Shown here in pieces: positions 7,532-14,912 of a stretch of DNA of 33,682 nt. Numbering within the stretch: the stretch's first letter is position 1; the number at the start of each line of letters is the position of its first letter. The stretch is from Deltaproteobacteria bacterium. Lineage in GTDB: Bacteria > Bdellovibrionota_C > UBA2361 > JANWWW01. The position numbers and the translations under genes were made by a program. The notes under the pieces are model-generated. The model was not told where the DNA came from. It saw only the letters and a program-made list of their open reading frames with translations, and made no database searches. The stretch is taken from positions 1 through 33,682 of the forward strand of contig JANWWW010000011.1 in the NCBI GenBank assembly GCA_025055295.1. Direction: 5' to 3'.

Positions 7532-8585
7532 AATTCTAATAGTTGACGATAGCGCTTTTGTCCGGCAAACTCTTTCATCTGAACTCTCTAAGCATAAAGA
7601 CTTTGAAATCGTGGGGATGGCAAGCGACCCGTATCAAGCAAGAGACATAATATTAAACTCGGATGGAGTGGATGTTATTCTTCTTGACATCGAAATGCCA
7701 AGGATGGATGGACTTACCTTTTTGTCTAAGCTAATGAAGTTTAAGCCAACCCCTGTTATTGTTGTAAGTTCCCTTGCAAAACACGGCTCGGATGTTGCAT
7801 TTGAGGCTTTAAGGTTAGGAGCGGTGGAAGCTCTTTGCAAGCCTGGCAGCATGTATGCTCTCGGAGACCTTACAGCACAGCTTCCGGAAAAGATACGGGC
7901 TGCAAAATCCGCCGACCTTTCAAAACTCATGGCGAAAATTCAATCCGCCAAACCACTAGGACTTCAAAAAGTGGACACTTCGAGCAAAGTTGTAGCTATA
8001 GGAGCCTCAACTGGAGGCGTGCAAGCACTTGAGTTTATATTAACCTCGCTACCCGAGGGATTTCCGGGAACCCTTATCGTACAACACATGCCACCGGGTT
8101 TTACAAAGTCATTTGCCGACAGATTAGCCAAAATTTGCAGGGTAGACGTTAAAGAGGCCTCAAACGGAGATATTATAACAGCTGGAAAAGTTTTTATAGC
8201 TCCGGGGAATTTCCACATGATTGTGCGAAATTCTGGAGCCCAGCTTTTTTTAGAAATCAAAGAAGGCCCTTTGGTGGCAGGTCATAGACCTAGTGTTGAT
8301 GTTACATTTAAAAGCTTAGCTAAAGCTTGGGGCAGAAACTCAATAGGTGTTTTGCTTACTGGGATGGGCTCTGACGGAGCAGAGGGTTTGTTTCAGCTAA
8401 AGCTCGCTGGATGCCACACAATTTGCCAAGATGAAACAACATGTGTGGTTTTCGGAATGCCTAAACAGGCCATAAATATGGGTGCTGCAACTGAAGTCCT
8501 TCCGCTTGATGTAATACCTAAAAGGCTCATCGAACTTTTGAGCTCTCCCACAATCGAAAAACCACACATTTCAACCAATCCTTGA
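7518..8585 (+). CDS. cheB: Chemotaxis response regulator protein-glutamate methylesterase CheB
   Basis: Removes receptor methyl groups after phosphorylation by CheA. The 355 residues comprise an N-terminal receiver (D10/D11 in LIVDDS, phospho-acceptor D57 in LLDIEMP, K108 in CKPG), a linker, and the methylesterase domain from about 155. The catalytic triad is S164 (IGASTGG), H190 (VQHMPPGF) and D286 (GMGSDGAEG), at the same numbering as in enteric CheB. It overlaps cheX by 14 nt and is the last gene of the operon. The next 168 bp have no gene. Complete and apparently functional. Confidence 0.96.
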   Translation: MSTIKILIVDDSAFVRQTLSSELSKHKDFEIVGMASDPYQARDIILNSDGVDVILLDIEMPRMDGLTFLSKLMKFKPTPVIVVSSLAKHGSDVAFEALRLGAVEALCKPGSMYALGDLTAQLPEKIRAAKSADLSKLMAKIQSAKPLGLQKVDTSSKVVAIGASTGGVQALEFILTSLPEGFPGTLIVQHMPPGFTKSFADRLAKICRVDVKEASNGDIITAGKVFIAPGNFHMIVRNSGAQLFLEIKEGPLVAGHRPSVDVTFKSLAKAWGRNSIGVLLTGMGSDGAEGLFQLKLAGCHTICQDETTCVVFGMPKQAINMGAATEVLPLDVIPKRLIELLSSPTIEKPHISTNP

Positions 8586-8730
8586 TACTCTTGACTTGAT
8601 GAGAAAACACTAAAGCTCTGTTGCGAGGGATTCTAGTTAATTGCTTGTGTTACCAAAGTTTATTTGGAATGTACACCATTTAATGCCGTTACCAACAGCC
8701 AAAGCTTAAATTTCGCAAAAATTTAAACCG

Positions 8731-8739
8731 TGATATAAT
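8731..8739 (+). promoter_or_regulatory. Extended -10 before the gene at 8754
   Basis: A perfect extended -10, TGATATAAT, lies 14 nt before the ATG. With transcription starting about 7 nt downstream, the leader would be only about 7 nt. TTTCGC 17 nt upstream is a poor -35. Confidence 0.55.
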
Positions 8740-8753
8740 TTCTTCTAATTTTT

Positions 8754-9335
8754 ATGTTCAGAAAAAATTCTGACATTCTTCTTAAAGCTGGCAACTTGTT
8801 GAGAAAACATATCGGAAAATCTTATTCAATATTAATCAGTTTGGCCCTATCAACTGTTCCAGTAAATAATCCGTCACTTAATAATTACAGAAATCGTGAT
8901 TTACGAAGGCATGCTGAGGCTTTTGCTAGGCTTTGTCCCGAGTGTCGATCGCAAATTTTACACAAGTTGTGGTCGTCACACTACATCTCAGGAAATCCGG
9001 AATTAGAGAAAAAGTGGAGAAATTGGATCTCAAGGTCAAGCGAGTTACCAATTTCAGAGCAAAGAATAGGATATTTATTCTTAGCCTCTCAATCAATAAA
9101 CGATACTTGGGGCTCAATTTTTGGAAAGAATCTTTCGAAAAAAAAATCACAACCGGAAGACATAACAAAAAATACTTTAAAAATTCTGCGAAATCTCGTT
9201 GGATACCGTGACCCAGAGCCCCAAGCAGAATTAAAAGATCATTTGCTCGAACAGGGCTTGCAAGTTTTATATGGAATACAAAATGCGTGTGAACAAAATC
9301 ACGGTAAGGAAAAAAATCTTGTTAAAGATAATTAA
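8754..9335 (+). CDS. Hypothetical membrane-anchored or exported protein
   Basis: Not recognised. The 193-aa protein has a basic N-terminus and one hydrophobic stretch at about 24-37 (YSILISLALSTVPV) that could be a signal peptide with a long n-region or a signal anchor. The rest is polar and mostly helical in character. It has a CPEC pair near residue 61, a WISRSSELP segment, and a Lys/Glu-rich tail. A perfect extended -10 sits just upstream, so it is probably a live monocistronic gene. It follows the che operon by 168 bp on the same strand but has its own promoter. No function is assigned. Confidence 0.65.
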   Translation: MFRKNSDILLKAGNLLRKHIGKSYSILISLALSTVPVNNPSLNNYRNRDLRRHAEAFARLCPECRSQILHKLWSSHYISGNPELEKKWRNWISRSSELPISEQRIGYLFLASQSINDTWGSIFGKNLSKKKSQPEDITKNTLKILRNLVGYRDPEPQAELKDHLLEQGLQVLYGIQNACEQNHGKEKNLVKDN

Positions 9336-9728
9336 CCTGTTTGTATATTAGATAACCGCCTCTTCCGAAGTTGCCCTGCGAAATCCTAAAAAATAATCTG
9401 AAAATTTTTATCATAATTGCGACAAAAAGATAAGCCAAGTGGCACTTAACGAATAAGCAAACATTCTTTCACTAGTCACTTCCAGATATGACTAATTAGG
9501 TTCAGAGTCTCAAGTAACAGATAATCTTATGAAGTAATGTTTTTTAAGAATCTAAAAAACTAAAACTTCTCGGTGAGTTTCCACAAGTTATTACCTTTTT
9601 GCAACATTAACTTTAGAGTGACTGTTCTAGAAAGCATAACGTAATGGTGTACTTGGAAGCTTGGTGGAATCGATTAGAACCTTTTACATATTTAAACAAG
9701 CATAGTAAAGGAACCTTCCACTAGGCAT
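9336..9728. other. Convergent intergenic interval, nothing recognised
   Basis: About 390 bp between the ends of two convergent genes. No ORF, tRNA or obvious intrinsic terminator was found on reading both strands. Confidence 0.5.
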
Positions 9729-10169
9729 TTACCAACCACGTTTTTCACTATGATCGTAAACTTGATGGCAAAACCGCTGAGCAGGCATGAAACAACTCCC
9801 GAAGCAAAAGTCTCTTGGCAGACCCCATTCGTCACAATAATACTCGCATACATCCCAGGCGTATCCCCGACAGCTGTCAAAATCTGAAAAACCGGGCCAG
9901 AAAGGCGAAGAGCAAATAAAATTGTAGAACATCAACTGGCGCGCGAACCTACTTATTGCGTTCCTACAAGCCTCTGACTGCCCGTCTTTACATTTTTCAG
10001 TTACTTGTTTTTCAAGTTGACCCAATAAAAATTGATTGATTGTGCAATTCGTCAAAATCATTAAACCAACTCCCATTTGAGGGTTAGCCGGCTCAGAATA
10101 TAAAGAAATTATCATGGTCAGCCACAGGAAAAGTATTCTTCCCATCAACAAACCTTTTAATCGGCTCAT
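9729..10169 (-). CDS. Secreted ten-cysteine protein, unknown function
   Basis: The 146-aa protein starts with a signal-peptide-like segment (residues 1-26, ...RILFLWLTMIISLYSEP). The mature part has ten cysteines (42, 60, 68, 86, 100, 108, 112, 122, 126, 134), an even number suited to disulfides. The last six cluster within 35 residues together with many aromatics. No CxxCH heme motif is present. A textbook promoter TTGACT-N17-CATAAT ends 6 nt before the ATG, so the gene is probably expressed from a leaderless mRNA. It lies downstream of the ccm operon on the same strand but is separately promoted. The family is not recognised; a periplasmic or extracellular disulfide-rich role is inference. 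Confidence 0.7.
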   Translation of the reverse strand: MSRLKGLLMGRILFLWLTMIISLYSEPANPQMGVGLMILTNCTINQFLLGQLEKQVTEKCKDGQSEACRNAISRFARQLMFYNFICSSPFWPGFSDFDSCRGYAWDVCEYYCDEWGLPRDFCFGSCFMPAQRFCHQVYDHSEKRGW

Positions 10170-10175
10170 ATCTTA

Positions 10176-10204
10176 ATTATGTAACGGTAAAATATTTTAG
10201 TCAA
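10176..10204 (-). promoter_or_regulatory. Promoter of the ten-cysteine protein (leaderless)
   Basis: TTGACT and CATAAT with exactly 17 nt between them on the minus strand. The -10 box ends 6 nt before the ATG. This is the best sigma70-like promoter in the window. Confidence 0.7.
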
Positions 10205-10492
10205 ACCTCTCGTGATAAAATTTTCAGACGTATTTCTTCAACCCATCCAGTACCTCAGCAACTTGTTTTATATATAAGAAATAATCATGCTGAGAATTTC
10301 ATTCTTAGTTTGCTTTAATAAACCTAACGGCTTTTTAACGATACAAAATGCCTAAATACTCTTTTTCCCGAGGCAAACGTTTTCTCTGATGGGTAATCGA
10401 TTATGGTAGCTTGAACACAAAAATACGTTTAAACCCCTCCGGGTACCTAAACACTTTACCTCACAACCGTCACTTTACGGGTCATGAGGCTT
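10205..10492. other. Intergenic interval downstream of the ccm operon
   Basis: No gene was recognised. The right edge holds an inverted repeat at 10459-10489. The left edge is the promoter of the ten-cysteine gene. Confidence 0.45.
10459..10489. repeat. Inverted repeat 3' of the ccm operon
   Basis: CCTCA...TGAGG forms the outer 5 bp. G-U pairs and an inner ACC/GGT extend the stem to about 10 bp around an 11-nt loop. On the plus strand it is followed by CTTTTA, and on the minus strand by a mixed A/G/T stretch, so it is not a clean intrinsic terminator in the ccm direction. It may stabilise the 3' end of the ccm mRNA. Confidence 0.35.
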
Positions 10493-10699
10493 TTATGTTC
10501 GATCAAACTCATTGTGATGAAGTTTTGAAGTCTTTGACGAAGATCGGTCGTTAAAATTTTTCACCTCTGATTGCATCATTACACGCCTTAATCCTAAGTC
10601 CTTAGTTAAAACAATTACATTAAAAACTTGCTTCAAAATTGAGTGACTGTTCAAATCCGGTGCTTTATTAATCAGATTTTCAGCAAATGGCATATTCAC
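10493..10699 (-). CDS. Doubtful 68-aa ORF after ccmD
   Basis: The GTG start overlaps the ccmD stop as GTGA, an arrangement typical of coupled genes in this window. The polypeptide is mixed, with no membrane segment and no recognised motif, and ends in a polar His/Asn/Asp-rich tail. It could be a seventh gene of the ccm operon or a chance reading frame. No homology is recognised, so confidence is low. Confidence 0.25.
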   Translation of the reverse strand: MNMPFAENLINKAPDLNSHSILKQVFNVIVLTKDLGLRRVMMQSEVKNFNDRSSSKTSKLHHNEFDRT

Positions 10700-10827
10700 T
10701 CGTTTTCCCTGCCACCGCTTTTTAACATTTTTTCGACTTCAGCTGTTCTCCGTTTTATATCCAAAAAAAGCATTAAAATAATCAACCAAAAAATTACACT
10801 CGCGACTACAAAAATAACATCAGCCAT
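10696..10827 (-). CDS. ccmD: Heme exporter small subunit CcmD
   Basis: Below the ORF-track cutoff. The minus strand encodes 43 aa starting MADVIFVVASVIFWLI. It has one transmembrane helix (about 3-22) followed by a basic-acidic cytoplasmic tail beginning DIKRRTAEVEKML. A single helix plus charged tail is the usual shape of CcmD, which helps release holo-CcmE from the CcmABC complex. Its ATG overlaps the last codons of ccmC by 8 nt, and position directly after ccmC is the canonical one. Sequence conservation in CcmD is weak, so the call rests on size, topology and position. Confidence 0.75.
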   Translation of the reverse strand: MADVIFVVASVIFWLIILMLFLDIKRRTAEVEKMLKSGGRENE

Positions 10828-11458
10828 ACATGTAGCAAAATCTTGATTTCTCAATTTTATAAGAAAGTCTCAGACAACTCAAAAACACTGCGAACTGAAA
10901 TAAAATTCCCGAATATAGAGTAAACTCGAACCGCGGGTCCGTTAACCCTCCTCGAGAAATTATTTTTGGGTGAAGTTGAAAGTTTTCAGGCAAAATTTCT
11001 AAAGAGAATTTTACAAAAGGCACGGAAAACAAGCATAAAATCAGTAATGCGTTGTAATAATTGACCGTTGAACGATTTAAGCGAGGTCCCAATAAAGAAG
11101 CCAAGAGAAGCAGCCATAAAATCGTAAATGAAACTAAACGAGGTTCAAAATGAAAGAATGCGTTCCAGGCGTACTTAGCCCATAAGCTGCCAGTTACCAA
11201 GACAATTGTTGCGGAAAAAAACGAAACGCGTAAACACTCTCTTACCAGAACACAGTAACGATAATTTTTTTTTAAGATATATATGAAAAAAGCCACACAG
11301 CCTATTGCTATAAGACCATACGTTACTACAGCAGCTGGAACATGAAGGTAAAAAATTTTCTGAGAATAAGAAAGCGTTGCCTCTGGCGGCGCAAGCGTCA
11401 CTGATACCACAAAAACTATGAAAAGGATGAAACTACTTAAAAGATCTAAGCGAGACAT
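10820..11458 (-). CDS. ccmC: Heme-handling membrane protein CcmC (diverged WWD motif)
   Basis: CcmC presents heme to CcmE through a periplasmic WWD loop flanked by two histidines. The 212-aa protein has about six membrane helices. FYLHVPAA (H39) and FQLHPKI (H163) match the two axial histidines. The segment between them reads GSLWAKYAWNAFFHFEPRLVS. The canonical WGxxWxWDxRLT is thus eroded: WG becomes WN, W-x-W-D becomes F-x-F-E, and R-L is kept. This is unusual for a functional CcmC, although the aromatic character remains. It overlaps ccmB by 26 nt and ccmD by 8 nt. Assignment rests on the His motifs, topology and operon order. Confidence 0.85.
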   Translation of the reverse strand: MSRLDLLSSFILFIVFVVSVTLAPPEATLSYSQKIFYLHVPAAVVTYGLIAIGCVAFFIYILKKNYRYCVLVRECLRVSFFSATIVLVTGSLWAKYAWNAFFHFEPRLVSFTILWLLLLASLLGPRLNRSTVNYYNALLILCLFSVPFVKFSLEILPENFQLHPKIISRGGLTDPRFEFTLYSGILFQFAVFLSCLRLSYKIEKSRFCYMYG

Positions 11459-12086
11459 AGTTTAAAAAGCCTAGTGAAAATACTATCAAAGCGGACAAAA
11501 TAATGAAATTTTTAATTCCAAATTCTTCAAAATTGGCAAAGGCAACTAAAGTGGAAGTGCCTACAAGCACTACCCCGCCGAGAAATTTTATTAAACTGTC
11601 AGACAGTCGCTCCATATCCCCTAGAGCCAAAGAACAGGATAATAGAACAAGTAACTGAGAGAAAATCAAACTATCAAAAAACACAAAAGTTAATGACCCA
11701 GCAACTACACCACTATTTTTTTCAATTAACGACGACACCAAAAAAATAAACCCTACAAAACAAAAATTTGCGATACAAAAGAACGCACTTAACCCAATTA
11801 GTAAAACATTAACGCTATACCCATTCAATAAAAATATTCTCAACCTTTTTTTCCAATCGGAATACAAAGACCTCCAAAAAATAAGAGTTTTCAGTACAAT
11901 GACGCTAACTAATTTGTACCAGATTGCCACTCTTTGGGCGCAAACAAACGAAACCGGGGTATAGGTATTAAGAAGAGCAAAAATAATGGTCAGATTGATC
12001 GAATACAATGCACACAATTTGATTAAACCAAAGGTTCTTAATTCCTCCCAAAATAACAGTCTACAAACTTTGAACAAGTGACCCAT
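11433..12086 (-). CDS. ccmB: Heme ABC exporter permease CcmB
   Basis: A 217-aa protein with about six hydrophobic helices, the size of CcmB (about 220 aa). Sequence similarity is weak to the eye: the N-terminal WEELRTF stretch and the later cluster of helices match in layout only. Placement between ccmA and ccmC makes CcmB by far the best call. The ORF track starts at a TTG (12092); the in-frame ATG at 12086 is preferred. It overlaps the end of ccmA by 26 nt, so translation is coupled. It would form the ABC transporter CcmAB with the ATPase. The high divergence parallels that of CcmA and CcmC. Confidence 0.78.
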   Translation of the reverse strand: MGHLFKVCRLLFWEELRTFGLIKLCALYSINLTIIFALLNTYTPVSFVCAQRVAIWYKLVSVIVLKTLIFWRSLYSDWKKRLRIFLLNGYSVNVLLIGLSAFFCIANFCFVGFIFLVSSLIEKNSGVVAGSLTFVFFDSLIFSQLLVLLSCSLALGDMERLSDSLIKFLGGVVLVGTSTLVAFANFEEFGIKNFIILSALIVFSLGFLNYVSLRSFK

Positions 12087-12621
12087 TTTCAAGCGTAATT
12101 ATACGTTTTGCAAATTGAGAACATCTTACATCTTGACTGACGAACAAAACTTCGCGACCCAGAACGGTTATTTTCTGAAAAATTAACGATAACTTTTCGT
12201 CATCAAGAAAACTAAAACAGTCGTCAATTAAGAGCAATATGTTGTCTTTTGACAAAAAACTAAATATCTCTGAAAAAATCCTTTCACCAAAACTCAATTC
12301 ATCAACACGCTTTTTAAGTAATCCTTTTAATTCTTCTGGCTTTTCGGGCATGTTAAAAATAAAAAGATTTTCATCTAGTGACAAAAAAGAAAAGAAAATC
12401 GGCGCAGCGGATATGTAAACTGGTTTTAGTTTTGTTCTTACAAATCCTTTAAACTCAAGGATACCCGCAATACACATTAAAATGGTTGTTTTTCCCACTC
12501 CATTTCTTCCACGCAACCACAAATGGTCGCCTCTTTTTAGGCACAATCGAACATTTTGCAGAATGGGTTTATCTCCATAAAAAAAAGAGTCAAGAAAAAA
12601 TTCAAGCACATGGGAATTCAC
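12061..12621 (-). CDS. ccmA: Heme ABC exporter ATPase CcmA (degenerate catalytic motifs)
   Basis: ATPase that drives release of holo-CcmE from CcmC. The 186 aa are slightly short for the family (about 205). Walker A is intact (GRNGVGKTT, 38-46) and the signature is LSFGE (109-113). Two catalytic positions are altered. Walker B reads ILLLIDD where LDE is expected, so the catalytic Glu is Asp134. The H-loop reads FVSQD where TTHQ is usual, so the switch His is Gln163. ATP binding looks retained but hydrolysis may be slow. It starts 15 nt after ccmF and overlaps ccmB. It could be another small ABC ATPase by sequence alone; the ccm context settles it. Confidence 0.88.
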   Translation of the reverse strand: MNSHVLEFFLDSFFYGDKPILQNVRLCLKRGDHLWLRGRNGVGKTTILMCIAGILEFKGFVRTKLKPVYISAAPIFFSFLSLDENLFIFNMPEKPEELKGLLKKRVDELSFGERIFSEIFSFLSKDNILLLIDDCFSFLDDEKLSLIFQKITVLGREVLFVSQDVRCSQFAKRIITLENGSLVQSL

Positions 12622-12636
12622 TTGTGTTCTTAGACG

Positions 12637-14430
12637 CTACACAGTCAAAACCTTTTTAAGAATGGCTGAAAAAAGAAGACCAATTGTCCCCGACCAGACG
12701 AGCCAAATAAAAGGGCTATAAAATATCTTGACCGCTATCCAATTTTCATTCTCATCTATTTCAACTAGAGCAATGTAAAAATCTCCGAACACACTTTTTT
12801 TTATGTCAACTTCGGCTGTCAGTTGATCTTTTTTAAAATAATACCGGGATGAGGGCCTCAGAACTGAGTCGTTAACATTTACTACCGCCGTCACTTCCTC
12901 AAAAACGCTATTTCGCGCAACTTCTATACCTTTGAAGGTAACATCGTGATAAAACACACGCACTTTTTCATTTTTACGCAGGGTAAGGTTCTTCTCCATT
13001 TTGCGCGAATAGGAAAACATAATGCCGATTGCGATCACTATGAAAAATAGGTGTATTGCAAAAACAAGCATTCTTGAAATGTTTCTAGTCAAACCAATGC
13101 CGGTCAGCAAAAATACGGTGTTAAAAATCATCAGTGAAAGAAATGTTGTCTCCCACACTGTATAGTCCTTTGTCAGAGCTTCACAAAAAATAACAACAAA
13201 TAAAGCCGATACAAAGGAAGCTCCTAAAGCCCGCTTGTTTTTAATAGTACCAGACCAAATACCAATGCCTGCCGGCAAAATCATTAAAAGTGCCCCTACA
13301 TAAGGTAGCGATATACTTTCATAAAAAGGTATGCCTAAGAAAATTTTTTCTTTGAATAAAATTTCTGACAACGGCCCGAAAAGTACACCCCAAATTATCG
13401 ATAGCGCATAAAAAATAAAAACCATCCATTTCAAGAACATTACTTTTTCAAATAGAGATCCCGAGAGAATGCTGAGAATACCCGTATTCGATAAAGCCCA
13501 AACTACATATATAAGGGTAAAATAAACATACCACTGAAGATAATAAGCAACATCGGAGTTCGAAAACGCATGCACAGAAACAACCAAACCGGTTCTGGTC
13601 AAAAATGTCCCCAACACCGTAAAAAAATGCGCAGCTAAAGCGGTCAAAAGAAACAACCCCTTTCTAGTGGTATATTTGTACAAATGGATGTAGGCGGTGT
13701 AAATTAACCAAGGGACAAAAGATGAGTTTTCAACTGGATCCCATGCCCAAAAACCTCCCCACCCTAATTCAATGTAAGCCCAATACCCACCTAACACTAT
13801 TCCTGAAGTTAAACTAATCCATCCGAGAAGCTCCATCCAATCAAGCTTCTTTTTTTCATCTAACGAGAGACTTTTTAGAACTAAATAGATCGATGAGTTC
13901 AGACCAATGTAAGTTAAAACCGGGTGAATAAGCATGTAAAAATTATGAAGAAGCGGATTAAGCCCCAAACCATCAAGTGGTATGGTGCCAAATTCTACGT
14001 ATCTGAATGGATTTGCCGGCCAAACTAGCATAAATGTTAGAAAAACGAGACTTATAAAAAAAAACTCATGGCCCTCTCTAGACTTAAATTTTCTAAGTGC
14101 AACTATTGAAAAAAAAACGTAATTTACAGTCCAAAACAGCAACGAACCCTGCATACCGCTCCACGTTGCAGATATTTTGAAAAGTAAACTCAAACTTTTC
14201 TCGGAATATTGGTAAACGGTTGAAACGTCAAAGCGGTCCGCTATAAACAACCAGACTAGCGACAAATAACTCGCAATTAATAAAACAAAAGTTAAAGCGC
14301 TCGAGATTTCCAGCGTTTTAGTGGCAATAGAATGCTCAACTATAGTCAACCTTCTTAACAAACAGGTTACACTCCCAAAAACAACGATAACGAAACTTGA
14401 AAACAGCAAAATCCAGCCTGTTTCAGCCAC
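12637..14430 (-). CDS. ccmF: Cytochrome c heme lyase subunit CcmF
   Basis: Integral membrane protein that takes heme from holo-CcmE and attaches it to apocytochrome. The 597 aa are a little shorter than usual (about 650) with many helices. The canonical WWD loop is intact (GWGGFWAWDPVENSSFVPW, about 222-240). Also present are ATWSGMQGSLLFW, LNPLLHNFYMLIHP (H162, H169), and LGTFLTRTGLVVSVHAF with the last conserved histidine. A periplasmic domain at about 470-570 precedes the final helix. It overlaps ccmE by 8 nt. Unlike CcmA and CcmC in the same operon, its key motif is unaltered, so heme ligation is probably functional. Confidence 0.97.
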   Translation of the reverse strand: MAETGWILLFSSFVIVVFGSVTCLLRRLTIVEHSIATKTLEISSALTFVLLIASYLSLVWLFIADRFDVSTVYQYSEKSLSLLFKISATWSGMQGSLLFWTVNYVFFSIVALRKFKSREGHEFFFISLVFLTFMLVWPANPFRYVEFGTIPLDGLGLNPLLHNFYMLIHPVLTYIGLNSSIYLVLKSLSLDEKKKLDWMELLGWISLTSGIVLGGYWAYIELGWGGFWAWDPVENSSFVPWLIYTAYIHLYKYTTRKGLFLLTALAAHFFTVLGTFLTRTGLVVSVHAFSNSDVAYYLQWYVYFTLIYVVWALSNTGILSILSGSLFEKVMFLKWMVFIFYALSIIWGVLFGPLSEILFKEKIFLGIPFYESISLPYVGALLMILPAGIGIWSGTIKNKRALGASFVSALFVVIFCEALTKDYTVWETTFLSLMIFNTVFLLTGIGLTRNISRMLVFAIHLFFIVIAIGIMFSYSRKMEKNLTLRKNEKVRVFYHDVTFKGIEVARNSVFEEVTAVVNVNDSVLRPSSRYYFKKDQLTAEVDIKKSVFGDFYIALVEIDENENWIAVKIFYSPFIWLVWSGTIGLLFSAILKKVLTV

Positions 14431-14854
14431 TTTGACTCGGAAGTTTTAAATCTGGATAGTAGTTCAAGCCGTTCTCCACCGTTACTCTTTTATCATTCGG
14501 CTCATATTTTGAAGGACATTGAGTCAAAACATTGGAAGCTATTAATACACCGTCTACCCAATCGCCATCTACGATGGCTGATACGCCATCCTTAAGGAGT
14601 TCAGGCTTAAAACCCTCATAAACAGTTTTGACAAAATGGCTATTTTCCCCTACCAAATCAAAAGCAAGCGTAAAACCGTCTCGATCATCCACTTTCTTTA
14701 TGTTACGAACCCTGCCTAAAACGCGAATTTTATAAAGACTGAATTGACTAGTCAGATCCTCAGGGCGATAAATTTTTCTTCCCTGTTCGATGCTTTGTAG
14801 GAAAACGTAACTCAAGCCGGCCAACAAAAATCCAAGAAAAAGAAAGCGTAACAT
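14423..14854 (-). CDS. ccmE: Heme chaperone CcmE, CxxxY type
   Basis: Membrane-anchored periplasmic chaperone that binds heme covalently and delivers it to CcmF. The 143 aa have an N-terminal membrane anchor (about 1-20) and an OB-fold beta domain. The heme-binding motif is VLTQCPSKYEP, with Cys113 in place of the usual His and Tyr117 kept. The CxxxY form is known from System I* organisms such as Desulfovibrio and archaea, where CcmH and CcmG are also missing; neither is in this operon. It is the first gene of the operon. An extended -10 (TGATATTAT) ends 7 nt before the ATG, implying a leaderless transcript. Confidence 0.95.
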   Translation of the reverse strand: MLRFLFLGFLLAGLSYVFLQSIEQGRKIYRPEDLTSQFSLYKIRVLGRVRNIKKVDDRDGFTLAFDLVGENSHFVKTVYEGFKPELLKDGVSAIVDGDWVDGVLIASNVLTQCPSKYEPNDKRVTVENGLNYYPDLKLPSQSG

Positions 14855-14861
14855 TTGAAAT

Positions 14862-14870
14862 ATAATATCA
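14862..14870 (-). promoter_or_regulatory. Extended -10 of the ccm operon (leaderless)
   Basis: TGATATTAT on the minus strand, ending 7 nt before the ccmE ATG. An extended -10 can work without a good -35; the hexamer 17 nt upstream, TGTTTA, is poor. Confidence 0.6.
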
Positions 14871-14900
14871 AGTGTCTTCAGATTTAAACAGCTGCTGAAG

Positions 14901-14906
14901 TATCAT
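14901..14906 (+). promoter_or_regulatory. -10 element of the LapA-TPR gene (leaderless)
   Basis: TATCAT ends 6 nt before the ATG at 14913. No convincing -35. It lies 31 nt from the divergent ccmE -10, so the two promoters share 58 bp. Confidence 0.45.
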
Positions 14907-14912
14907 AGAAAG

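Noticed and set aside
7634-8578. ORFs inside cheB on both strands
   Set aside because: Shadow frames; cheB is complete with its catalytic triad.
10641-10660. TGTTCAAATCCGG resembling a tRNA T-loop
   Set aside because: Flanking bases do not form the 5-bp T-stem, and no anticodon or acceptor arms are found around it.
10643-10846. Plus-strand 67-aa ORF
   Set aside because: Antisense to ccmD and the end of ccmC; the minus-strand reading gives the expected CcmD shape.
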